Positions 1-7,487 of a stretch of 51,586 bases of DNA are shown here, piece by piece. Each line of letters starts with the position of its first letter. Within the stretch, counting starts at the first letter, position 1. The stretch comes from Luminiphilus sp. (lineage in GTDB: Bacteria > Pseudomonadota > Gammaproteobacteria > Pseudomonadales > Halieaceae): assembly GCA_016779445.1 (NCBI GenBank), contig JADHNP010000007.1, positions 1 through 51,586 of the forward strand, written 5' to 3'. The notes under the pieces are model-generated. The model ran no database searches. It was not told the DNA's origin and saw nothing but the letters and a program-made list of their open reading frames with translations. The translations under genes and the position numbers were made by a program.

Positions 1-2
1 GC

Positions 3-395
3 CCGATACAGGAGGGGGGCCTTGAGGTCGCGCTCCGTGGTTTGGAGCGCGACGGGCTGCTAAGTGATGAGCGGTACGCGGCCTCCAGAGCCAGACAGTT
101 GGCCGGCAGAGGTTACGGCCCGAATCGAATAAGAGAGCAACTGCGCAAACAGGGGGTCGAGGATCAAGCTGAGAGCGCGTTAGCAGGTGCTTGCGACGGG
201 TCCGCTGGTTGGTCGACTCATGCTGTCGCCGTGTACAAAAAGAAATACCAAGGTAGGCCTATTGTTGGTGATTTCCAAAGCCGCCAAAAAGAAAAAGCTA
301 AGCGGCTGCGATTTTTACAGTACCGGGGTTTTAGCGTGGAACTGAGTCAGGCGTTGGTGAGCGCTGACGAAAGAGATAGCGACCCCAGCGAGTAA
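3..395 (+). CDS. recX: RecX regulatory protein, C-terminal part (5' end outside window)
   Basis: This is the distal part of RecX, a small cytoplasmic protein that binds RecA and limits filament growth. The open frame runs in from the left edge, so the true start lies upstream; the TTG at 42 is only an internal codon. The visible repeats carry the family pattern of paired basic helices: LLSDERYAASRARQ, then GRGYGPNRIREQLRKQGV, then a third unit with KRLRFLQYRGF near the end. In most gammaproteobacteria recX follows recA, which would lie just left of the window; that is expectation, not seen. The gene converges on the DUF3014 gene across 18 bases with no clear terminator hairpin. Confidence 0.88.
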   Translation, partial: PIQEGGLEVALRGLERDGLLSDERYAASRARQLAGRGYGPNRIREQLRKQGVEDQAESALAGACDGSAGWSTHAVAVYKKKYQGRPIVGDFQSRQKEKAKRLRFLQYRGFSVELSQALVSADERDSDPSE

Positions 396-413
396 ATACA
401 GGCTGCGGACCCC

Positions 414-1325
414 TTAATTCGCAGCACCGAGCCAGATGCTGCGAGCCTGTCCCGCGATGGCTTTGACGACCAATGCGTTGTCAGGGCCCATGCGCAATAT
501 CTGTTTCTGTAGTGGCGAGAGCGCCTCGATGGCGGGGTCTTCGTAAATCCACACTGCTTCTTTGCGAATCAGGCGCGCCTCAGTGAGGTCTACCTCTGGC
601 GTTGCAATAATTGAATCGAGGGTGTTTATTATGGCTCCATCAAAGGCGTCAGGGGTCTCACCATAGAAGCTCCAAGCCTCTCTAAACAGTGGGATCAGCC
701 ACTCAAGCGCCTCGAAGATCGCCGTCACATCGATTTGCCGTAACCAATTGCTCAAAGAGTCATATCGCGCGAAACCCAGTGGATCCGCTGAGACCCAAAG
801 ACCATTGTCGCTAATTGGAAAAGGGGTTGTTGGTCGTGCAATAGGTATCATCTTGTAGGGCACATCTCCTTGCGCCATGAGGTAGAGGGCGCTACTGGTG
901 CGCTCAACAATGTTGCTGGAAAGTAGGTATTGCTGGCCCGGCGTTCCGAGCGGTATCGCCGCAAGCGCGTCGCGGACCACATTATCGCTCTCATCCAGAG
1001 TAGGCAGTGCCGGCGACATCGGTTCACTTGGCAATGGCTCAGGCGACTCCAAGAGTGTCTCTTCTGCGGGTGCTTGAGGCTCTGCTGTTATGGCGGGCTC
1101 AAGTAATGCTGCTGGCGTGTCTGTTGCCGTAGCGGGCTCGGCCACCTCTTCTGCGTCTTGCGCTGGTCCAAAGCCGAGGAAATAGGCAGCCCCCGCGACC
1201 ATCAGAATTAGACTGATTATTAATGCCAAATGGAGAGCCGTAAACGCTCCGGACTGTGCTCTCGAAAGCCTTGGTTGCGCACTCCCTTGGGGTTTACCGT
1301 TTTTCATCGAATTGCACTCGTTCAA
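414..1325 (-). CDS. DUF3014 domain membrane-anchored protein
   Basis: A protein of about 300 residues of the DUF3014 family, whose function is unknown. A single hydrophobic segment lies at about residues 30-50 (LHLALIISLILMVAGAAYFL). It is followed by a linker of about 60 residues rich in Ala, Pro and Glu, then the conserved domain starting LPTLDESDNVVRDALAA. The layout fits an inner-membrane anchor with the domain in the periplasm. The start is uncertain. The TTG at 1325 has an upstream TAAGG that could serve as ribosome site; the ATG at 1307 would shorten the protein by six residues. It may share transcription with pepF upstream, with 95 bases between them. Confidence 0.8.
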   Translation of the reverse strand: MNECNSMKNGKPQGSAQPRLSRAQSGAFTALHLALIISLILMVAGAAYFLGFGPAQDAEEVAEPATATDTPAALLEPAITAEPQAPAEETLLESPEPLPSEPMSPALPTLDESDNVVRDALAAIPLGTPGQQYLLSSNIVERTSSALYLMAQGDVPYKMIPIARPTTPFPISDNGLWVSADPLGFARYDSLSNWLRQIDVTAIFEALEWLIPLFREAWSFYGETPDAFDGAIINTLDSIIATPEVDLTEARLIRKEAVWIYEDPAIEALSPLQKQILRMGPDNALVVKAIAGQARSIWLGAAN

Positions 1326-1420
1326 TTTTTTCTTACCTTAGTTTAGATGGCCAGAGCGTCAATTGGTTCAATATTGCGATTGTAAAAGTTTGGCAGTCTC
1401 CGGCTGTCGACGCTTGCGAG

Positions 1421-3328
1421 TCATCTACCGGCAAGGGCTGTACCCTCCATCTCTTCTAGGGCCCGTTCGAGTTGATCAACGAGATCATCGAATGCGGCAA
1501 TGGTTGCCTCAATTGGTGCGGCGGTGGTCATGTCGATGCCAGCCTTTTTTAAAAGTTCGATAGGATAATCATTTGAGCCCGACTTGAGCATGGTCAGATA
1601 GCGTTCTCTCGCTGGCTCACCTTCTTCGAGGATTTGCTTTGCCAGTGCGGTGGCGGCAACAAACGATGTCGAATACTGATAAACGTAAAAATTGTCGCTA
1701 CGCAGGAAATGAGGAATACGACTCCACTCGATTTGGTTGAGCTCATCTGCATGAACGGCGTCGCCATAATAGGTCGTGAACACTTCAGCATAGATGCCGT
1801 TCAGTACTTCCGCGGTCAGTGCCGCGCCTGACTCAACTCGTTCATGCGCTCTAGCTTCGAAGTCTGCAAATGACGCTTGCCGGTAAAACCCACCCCGAAA
1901 TTCGTCTAGATAGGAGCTGAGTAGGTAGGCACGCTCGACGGCGGAATCTGCCTCTTTCAGCATTTTTTGCATGAGAATCGCCTCGTTAGTCATCGATGCG
2001 ATCTCGGCAATGAAAGTTCGGTAGTCGCCATACACCTGCGGCTGGGTTTGTCGCGTGAGATAACTGTGAATCGAATGTCCGTATTCGTGGGCAAGCGTCG
2101 ATACATTATTCAGCGTGCCTTGATAGTTCATCGAAAGGTAAGGTTTAGATGTATAAGTTCCCCAGCTATAGGCCCCACCGCGTTTACCCCGGTTTGCCAT
2201 CGCATCGACCCAGCCTTCATCGAAACCCTTCCAGTAAACATCGATGTATTCTTGTCCCAGAGGGGTAAGCGCGTCAGCGACGATCTGCTTGGCTTCTTCA
2301 AAATCAATATCTTTTAGTGTAGGAGGGACTATGGGTGCATACATGTCCCATATCTCCAGTCGCTCGACCCCCAGCATTTTTTGACGCAAGCGCAAGTAGC
2401 GTTGCAGCGGCGCGCTCCCTTTTCGAGCCGTGGCAATCAGATTTTCGAAAACCTCTATCGGGATGGCGTTACTGTAAGTGGCATGCTGCAGACGAGACTC
2501 GAAACCTCTAGCGCGAGCGAAAAAAACTCTACTCTTTACATGACCCTCGTAATTAGCCGCAAGGGTATGGTTGAGTGCCATATAGCCATTAAATAATCCT
2601 TTCCAGGCTTCTTCGCGCACACGTCTGTCGGTTGAATGCAGAAAGGCGCCGTAGCGAGAGCTGGTCAACTCCACTTCATTACCTTGCTCGTCACGGACCG
2701 TGCCAAACCTCAAGTCGGAGCTATCTATAGCAGTGAACACGCTATCGAATTTATCCAAGGGGTCTGACGCCATTGCCAACAACTTTTCTTCTTTTTCTGA
2801 CAGGGTATAGGGGCGCATGCGTGCCATTTCATCCAAATAGTGCGCATATATTTTCAGGCCCGGCGTTGTCTCGATGAATTGACTCAGTGTGCTTGTGGGG
2901 ATCGCCAATAGCTCGGGAGAGAAATAAGACAACGCCTGCTGGTATTGAGAATAAAGGCCTTGCGCTTCTGATAGGCGCGCGCCATTTGCAGAGATACGGG
3001 TGTCCTCGTAGCTCTTTAAGCCGGCATAGACATACAGGTTGCTGATAACGGCTTCGACAGCCTGTATCTCTTCGATCGCCTCGAGTAGATGACTCCCGCT
3101 CTCGCCCAATTTGCCTTTAAAACGCGCTACGCCGGGCAGCATTTCGAGGAAGCGTGTTTTATCCGCTTGCCATCCGTTGGCGTCTTCATACATATTGCTC
3201 AAATCCCATTTATATTCTGTGGGGATGGCCGCACGCTCAGGCACCTCCTCGGCGATTGCAGCGATAGAAATAGGGTTGAGTATTAGTGCTGCCATGGCGG
3301 TTAGCAGACGTTGGTATCGGCGATTCAT
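1421..3328 (-). CDS. pepF: Oligoendopeptidase F, M3 family, exported
   Basis: A zinc metallopeptidase of the M3B (PepF) family, which cleaves short peptides. The active-site HEYGH lies near residue 413 of the 635-residue protein, inside TLAHEYGHSIHSYL. Downstream acidic residues in the following helix (EIASMTNEAI) supply the third zinc ligand. I start at the ATG at 3328 because it has AAGGA 8 bases upstream and opens a signal peptide (MNRRYQRLLTAMAALILNPI, then SIAAIAEE). An in-frame extension to 3418 would bury that signal. Export to the periplasm is unusual for classic cytoplasmic PepF but common in marine gammaproteobacterial members. The peptide-degrading role is from the family; localisation is inferred from the signal. 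Confidence 0.92.
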   Translation of the reverse strand: MNRRYQRLLTAMAALILNPISIAAIAEEVPERAAIPTEYKWDLSNMYEDANGWQADKTRFLEMLPGVARFKGKLGESGSHLLEAIEEIQAVEAVISNLYVYAGLKSYEDTRISANGARLSEAQGLYSQYQQALSYFSPELLAIPTSTLSQFIETTPGLKIYAHYLDEMARMRPYTLSEKEEKLLAMASDPLDKFDSVFTAIDSSDLRFGTVRDEQGNEVELTSSRYGAFLHSTDRRVREEAWKGLFNGYMALNHTLAANYEGHVKSRVFFARARGFESRLQHATYSNAIPIEVFENLIATARKGSAPLQRYLRLRQKMLGVERLEIWDMYAPIVPPTLKDIDFEEAKQIVADALTPLGQEYIDVYWKGFDEGWVDAMANRGKRGGAYSWGTYTSKPYLSMNYQGTLNNVSTLAHEYGHSIHSYLTRQTQPQVYGDYRTFIAEIASMTNEAILMQKMLKEADSAVERAYLLSSYLDEFRGGFYRQASFADFEARAHERVESGAALTAEVLNGIYAEVFTTYYGDAVHADELNQIEWSRIPHFLRSDNFYVYQYSTSFVAATALAKQILEEGEPARERYLTMLKSGSNDYPIELLKKAGIDMTTAAPIEATIAAFDDLVDQLERALEEMEGTALAGR

Positions 3329-3441
3329 CGGAAAAATCCTTAAGTTGGCGGCACTATTTTGAAGTCCGCCGTGTCGATCGAGATCGTCAGTGTGGCGGTA
3401 GCCTAGCTTAAGCGCCAATCCGTTGCGAGTCCTTGGGCGAC

Positions 3442-4113
3442 TTAGAGACGCTGCGGTGCCACGTCGATCTTGGCGGCGGCGAATCGCTGGCTGGTCGCGG
3501 GGAGTAGGTAGGTATCAAGTCCCGAGATTGTGACAACGCCCATATGCGTGAGATCTAGGCTGCCGTCACTTCGCTGTGCCTCTTGAGGAAAGCTCAGGTG
3601 GGTGATTTCGCCTATCAGCAGGTGAGTGCCGTTTATGTCCATAGGATGATGTTCGCGAAATTCACAGCCAACCTGAAGTGCAGCGCCAGCAGCAAACGGA
3701 GAGGTAACACCTTCTTTCCATTCGACTGAAAAGCCACAGGTATTAAATTCCGATTCATCTCGCGGGTAAGGAGCGGATGTTTGATGCGCCATTGCGGACT
3801 CTGTCAGGGTAAAACTATTTAATGTCCAACTCCCGTTCTCAAGAATATTAGCGAGAGTGTGGCGTTCACTGCGGCCCGATGAGGGCCGCAAAATCAGAGC
3901 GAGAAGCGGGGGGTTCGAGCCAAGATGGAGGTGTGAGGTGATGATCGCCAGATTGGTAAGCCGCTCGCTGTTGCAAGTGCCAACCAGCATCGCGGGCTTG
4001 TATCCGGGCAGACTATTTATGAGCATGGCACGAGGTGTTCGCTCCATCGCTGAGAGGTCACTAGGTGACAGCACGCTTCTCGTCTCTACTGAGCTGTTTT
4101 CGCGATCATTCAC
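3442..4113 (-). CDS. Flavin reductase-like, FMN-binding split-barrel protein
   Basis: A member of the flavin reductase-like family, which binds FMN in a split beta-barrel and often supplies reduced flavin to monooxygenases. The FMN-binding region shows RAMLINSLPGYKPAMLVGT followed by NLAIITSHLHLGSNPPLLAL, as in the family. The start is a choice. The GTG at 4113 overlaps the end of the DCC gene by 8 bases and leaves about 22 residues before the conserved MERTPRAMLINS block, which matches relatives. A TTG at 4134 would overlap by 29 bases. No partner monooxygenase is beside it, so the substrate is unknown. It is probably co-transcribed with the DCC protein. Confidence 0.8.
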   Translation of the reverse strand: MNDRENSSVETRSVLSPSDLSAMERTPRAMLINSLPGYKPAMLVGTCNSERLTNLAIITSHLHLGSNPPLLALILRPSSGRSERHTLANILENGSWTLNSFTLTESAMAHQTSAPYPRDESEFNTCGFSVEWKEGVTSPFAAGAALQVGCEFREHHPMDINGTHLLIGEITHLSFPQEAQRSDGSLDLTHMGVVTISGLDTYLLPATSQRFAAAKIDVAPQRL

Positions 4114-4453
4114 TAGTCGGATATCTTTTTGCAAAGCGCCGCTGTGCCCACTGCTGATAAAGCCAGCTGGCCGCCGGTTTTACAATGGGCCATGACAGCC
4201 AGCGCCAAAAGACGCCAATCCGTGTATGTTGCCAAGCGGCGATATTGGCGTCCAGGCCAACCGTCCAGGCACCGCCGCGCCGAAGGTGCAGTGACTTTAG
4301 CAGAGACTCCCGGCTTGGAATATCGGCTGCAGGCTCGAGGTCATGGATATTCTGCAAAACCAGTTGATCGGATTTTAGCCGCGCAAGGTGGGCCATTTCG
4401 CGCTGGCATAACGCGCAGTCGCCATCGTAGTAAAGAATATCGGGTTCAGTCAT
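4106..4453 (-). CDS. DCC family thiol-disulfide oxidoreductase-like protein (DUF393)
   Basis: A small protein of 115 residues of the DUF393 or DCC family, named for its conserved motif, here YDGDCALC at residues 9-16, with two cysteines spaced CxxC. The fold is predicted to be thioredoxin-like, and members are thought to be thiol-disulfide oxidoreductases, though few are tested. The C-terminal half is Trp-rich (FWRWLSWPIVKPAASWLYQQW), typical of the family and possibly membrane-associating. It starts at the ATG at 4453 and is followed by the flavin reductase-like gene with overlap, suggesting one transcript. Confidence 0.85.
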   Translation of the reverse strand: MTEPDILYYDGDCALCQREMAHLARLKSDQLVLQNIHDLEPAADIPSRESLLKSLHLRRGGAWTVGLDANIAAWQHTRIGVFWRWLSWPIVKPAASWLYQQWAQRRFAKRYPTSE

Positions 4454-4538
4454 ACGCTTAATACGTTACTGATGAGGCAACGGATGGCTGCTTACTCTGT
4501 TGAAGGGGCAGCTGTTGAAGTGCCAGCAACTGCGCTCC

Positions 4539-5108
4539 CTAGGACTCCGAAATCAGAGCTGCGATGCTTTGTTTGAGGAGCACTTCGTCTCCCTTACGGA
4601 AACCAACATGAATCTCGCGAATCAGGCCTGCTCGATCGATCAGATATCCAGAAGGCATGCCGGCCACCGCAAAGGCTCTTCCTAGGTCACCGCTTGTATC
4701 GATGGCGACTGGATAGTCGACGCTGTAGCGGTCAAGAAAGTCGAGTGCGTCCTCATCGACATAGTCCACGCTGATAGCAATAACCCTGAAATCGGCGTTA
4801 TCGAAGCCTTTGCTGAGTTGATTTAAAGCGGGTAGCGAGAGGCGGCAGGGACCGCACCAGCTGGCCCAAAAGTCAATATAGGTGACCTTGCCGAGGTGCG
4901 TTGTGCTTGAGATGGAGCCAGTGCCATTGGCGATGAGAGGCAGTACCCAGTGTGGTTGAGGTAACGGTGTATCGAGGACAACATGGCCTCTTCTCTCAGC
5001 CATACCGCTAGGGGCTGCAAATACCAGGCACAGCGACCCGCAAATCCATAGCCGACGGACAAGAAGGGCTAAACATCGCAGTGACGGTTTCACGAAATAG
5101 CGCTTCAT
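4539..5108 (-). CDS. TlpA-like periplasmic thioredoxin
   Basis: An exported thioredoxin-fold protein of 189 residues. The redox motif WCGPC lies near residue 82 in FWASWCGPCRLSLP, and the cis-proline region is VAGMPSGYLIDRAG. The N-terminus is basic then hydrophobic (MKRYFVKPSLRCLALLVRRL then WICGSLCLVFA), a signal peptide or anchor. I use the ATG at 5108, four bases after the HMG-CoA reductase stop, instead of the in-frame upstream start that would extend into that gene. TlpA/ResA-type proteins reduce disulfides in the periplasm, often for cytochrome maturation; no cytochrome gene is nearby, so the target is unknown. Confidence 0.87.
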   Translation of the reverse strand: MKRYFVKPSLRCLALLVRRLWICGSLCLVFAAPSGMAERRGHVVLDTPLPQPHWVLPLIANGTGSISSTTHLGKVTYIDFWASWCGPCRLSLPALNQLSKGFDNADFRVIAISVDYVDEDALDFLDRYSVDYPVAIDTSGDLGRAFAVAGMPSGYLIDRAGLIREIHVGFRKGDEVLLKQSIAALISES

Positions 5109-5112
5109 AGTG

Positions 5113-6303
5113 CTACCGATTTCTTCCCAGTCTTTCGTGGGCGTCAACCCATTCGTTGACACGGGTGGTTTTGTCTACGCGTGCTGCTCCAGAGAGTGAT
5201 AGCTCGCCTGCGACGACTAGCGCTGCGGCAATCTCACATAGCTTGAGCGCTTTTCCCTGGCCTTCGCAGCCGAGCATCCGAAGACACTCACGCTGTGTTG
5301 GGAGCGAGGTGCCGCCTCCGTAGGTGGCCATAATGAGGGCGGGAAGTGTTATGGAGAAATAAAAATCACCTTGACGAGTTGCTCGCTGATAAGTCGTACA
5401 CTGATTCGACTCGCCAATGTTGGCCACGTCTTGCCCCGTAGCTAAGTAGAGTGCCGCTAAAGCATTGGCTGGATGATTGGCGTTGTTAGATGAGTTAGTC
5501 AGGATCGCGGAGAGTGTTGATATTTGTTGGCCGTAGGCAATCTGCTCCGGTGCGACGCGGAGATGCTTCATTAATATTTCGCGCGGTACCGTAATTTCGG
5601 CAGTGACGCGGCGTCCTCGCGTTTTAAGAAGGTTAACCGAAGAGGTTTTTTTCTCCGTATCGAAGTTACCGGATAGCATATAGTGCAGCATTTCTGGGCG
5701 TTGCTGATTGATCCACTCGCACGCAGCGAAAGTGGCGCGACTGACCATATTTTGACCAGCGGCATCACCAGTTGAATAATCGAAGCGAGTAAACACCATG
5801 CTGTGAGCGTGATAGCTCTCTATTTCATGAAGCTTGCCAACCGAAGTTGTCGTTTCTGCTTTTTCCTTAATTGTCTCGAAGTTCTCTTTGAGCCAAAGCT
5901 GGAAGTCGCGGGCTTGGCGAGAGTTTCTAAAAATAAAGCAGGGAGATCGTTGCATGGATTCTTGAGAGACGGTGGTGAGTACGCCTCCCGCCTCTTTAAT
6001 GACTTTCATGCCACGGTTGTAGGAGGCCAGCATCGTGCCCTCGACAGTGGCCATTGGGACATAGAATTCGCCCTGAGCATGCTCGCCATTAACCAGCAAA
6101 GGACCCGCGACACCGATGGGTATTTGCGCGACACCCCAAAAGTTTTCAATGTTGCTTTCCATTTCGTGAGGGTCGAAGGAGAACCGTTTTGTGTGATCCA
6201 ATGAGGCGCCGGTATGTTCTTCGATGAACAGCTGCCGCTGCTCGATAATCGCGGTGCTGTAATCGTCGTCGCGACTCCGGGGGATTCGATTTGCGTCACT
6301 CAT
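5113..6303 (-). CDS. Hydroxymethylglutaryl-CoA reductase, class I-like
   Basis: A 396-residue HMG-CoA reductase, which interconverts HMG-CoA and mevalonate. The pattern resembles class I enzymes. IPIGVAGPLL precedes the catalytic Glu in ATVEGT (about residue 88). The cofactor motif is GDAAGQN (about 179-185), the catalytic Lys region is DTEKKTSS (about 225-232), the catalytic Asp is in GQDVAN (about 292), and a GGGTSLPTQ block follows. The tail differs. The usual HLVKSH segment carrying the catalytic His is absent at its normal spacing; His389 near the C-terminus is the only candidate. No other mevalonate-pathway gene is in the window. It is translationally coupled to the upstream nitronate monooxygenase through an ATGA overlap and followed four bases later by the thioredoxin gene. 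Confidence 0.9.
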   Translation of the reverse strand: MSDANRIPRSRDDDYSTAIIEQRQLFIEEHTGASLDHTKRFSFDPHEMESNIENFWGVAQIPIGVAGPLLVNGEHAQGEFYVPMATVEGTMLASYNRGMKVIKEAGGVLTTVSQESMQRSPCFIFRNSRQARDFQLWLKENFETIKEKAETTTSVGKLHEIESYHAHSMVFTRFDYSTGDAAGQNMVSRATFAACEWINQQRPEMLHYMLSGNFDTEKKTSSVNLLKTRGRRVTAEITVPREILMKHLRVAPEQIAYGQQISTLSAILTNSSNNANHPANALAALYLATGQDVANIGESNQCTTYQRATRQGDFYFSITLPALIMATYGGGTSLPTQRECLRMLGCEGQGKALKLCEIAAALVVAGELSLSGAARVDKTTRVNEWVDAHERLGRNR

Positions 6304-7265
6304 AAGGCATTGATCCGTGCTTTCGCGCTGTCATATTCATGGCGAAGTTTAGCCACATAGTCGGCAGTTGAACCGAGTGTTTTGATTGCGCCGATGCCCT
6401 GTCCGCAGCCCCAGATGTTTTTCCAAGCTTTGGCGTCGGTATCACCGCCCGAGCCGAAGTTCATTTTGCTCGGATCGCTTTCGGGAAGGTTGTTTGGATC
6501 AAGTCCGGCCGCCTCAATGGACGGCTTGAGATAATTACCGTGAACACCCGTAAATAAGTTGCTATAGACGATGTCGTCTGCGCAGTAGTCGACAATGGCT
6601 TGCTTGTAGGCATGCTCTGCGTCTGCTTCCTCGGTCGCGATAAATGCAGAGCCGATATATCCGAGGTCTGCGCCCATGGCCTGCGCGGCGAGAACTGCGT
6701 CGCCCGTTGCAATGGCACCCGATAGCAGCAGCGGGCCATCAAACCACTCACGTATTTCTTGAATGAGTGCAATGGGTGATGTCGTACCCGCGTGTCCTCC
6801 AGCGCCAGAAGCCACAGCGATGAGCCCGTCAGCCCCCTTTTCTATTGCCTTTTTCGCAAATCGATTATTGATGACATCGTGGAAGACAATGCCGCCATAA
6901 CTGTGGACCATTTCATTAACCCATTCTTTTGCGCCGAGAGAAGTGATGACAATGGGTGCTTGGTATTTCACACACATGTCCATGTCGTGCTTGAGCCGGG
7001 AATTAGATCCATGGACGATCTGATTAACGGCGAATGGCGCGGCCGGGGCTTCTGGGTGTTCGGCGTCATGCGCCGCAAGCTCTGAAGTGATGCGCTGTAA
7101 CCACTCTTCCAAGACTGGTTCCGGACGTGCGTTGAGTGCCGGAAAAGAGCCGACTACGCCGGCTTTACACTGTGCAATGACGAGATCGGGATTGGAAATG
7201 ATAAAGAGTGGTGCTCCCACAACCGGTAGTTGCAGAGCGCCCTGAAGTTTGGGCGGCAAGGCCAT
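6300..7265 (-). CDS. Nitronate monooxygenase family flavoprotein
   Basis: A 321-residue FMN-dependent TIM-barrel enzyme of the nitronate monooxygenase (2-nitropropane dioxygenase) family. Visible marks are the N-terminal PVVGAPLFIISNPDLV, the GAGGHAGTTSPIALI loop holding the conserved active-site His, and SGAIATGDAVLAAQAMGAD with the phosphate-binding glycines. The ATG at 7265 has a good GAGGAG ribosome site. It is the first gene of the nitronate monooxygenase, HMG-CoA reductase, thioredoxin set, and its stop overlaps the reductase start by four bases. Many family members act on unknown substrates instead of nitronates, so the specific activity is open. Confidence 0.88.
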   Translation of the reverse strand: MALPPKLQGALQLPVVGAPLFIISNPDLVIAQCKAGVVGSFPALNARPEPVLEEWLQRITSELAAHDAEHPEAPAAPFAVNQIVHGSNSRLKHDMDMCVKYQAPIVITSLGAKEWVNEMVHSYGGIVFHDVINNRFAKKAIEKGADGLIAVASGAGGHAGTTSPIALIQEIREWFDGPLLLSGAIATGDAVLAAQAMGADLGYIGSAFIATEEADAEHAYKQAIVDYCADDIVYSNLFTGVHGNYLKPSIEAAGLDPNNLPESDPSKMNFGSGGDTDAKAWKNIWGCGQGIGAIKTLGSTADYVAKLRHEYDSAKARINAL

Positions 7266-7344
7266 GAAGTCTTTCTCCTCATTACAAAAAAAATTTAAGT
7301 ACGCGTAATCTTTGTGTACATCGTTATGGGTTCTGGTAGTGGGG

Positions 7345-7396
7345 CCCCTGGCTCACTGCGCGCTATTCGATGCCACTGTGCAGTGAGCCTGTTGGG
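7345..7396. repeat. Long imperfect inverted repeat upstream of exeA
   Basis: The sequence GGCTCACTG at 7350-7358 is repeated as its exact reverse complement CAGTGAGCC at 7381-7389, 22 bases apart. Beyond a short bulge the arms continue as CCCC at 7345-7348 and GGGG at 7393-7396. It lies between the divergent nitronate monooxygenase and exeA genes, just upstream of the likely exeA promoter. No T-run follows on either strand, so it is not a standard terminator. It could be an operator or a hairpin in a longer leader. Confidence 0.6.
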
Positions 7397-7409
7397 GCGC
7401 ATACTAACG

Positions 7410-7437
7410 TTCGCACCACGGCATTACGACATATTAT
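7410..7437 (+). promoter_or_regulatory. Candidate sigma-70 promoter for exeA-gspB
   Basis: TTCGCA at 7410-7415 as -35 and TATTAT at 7432-7437 as -10 are separated by 16 bases. The -10 matches five of six consensus bases. Transcription would begin near 7444, about 44 bases before the exeA ATG at 7488. This is a pattern match only. Confidence 0.4.
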
Positions 7438-7487
7438 ATGCCAACATATCGTGGCGTATCCAAACGCAGCAGGACGAGTCCATTTGC

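Noticed and set aside
1335-1362. TTGACG and TAAGGT on the minus strand as a promoter of the DUF3014 gene
   Set aside because: The supposed -10 is a weak match and more likely serves as the ribosome site for the TTG start at 1325.
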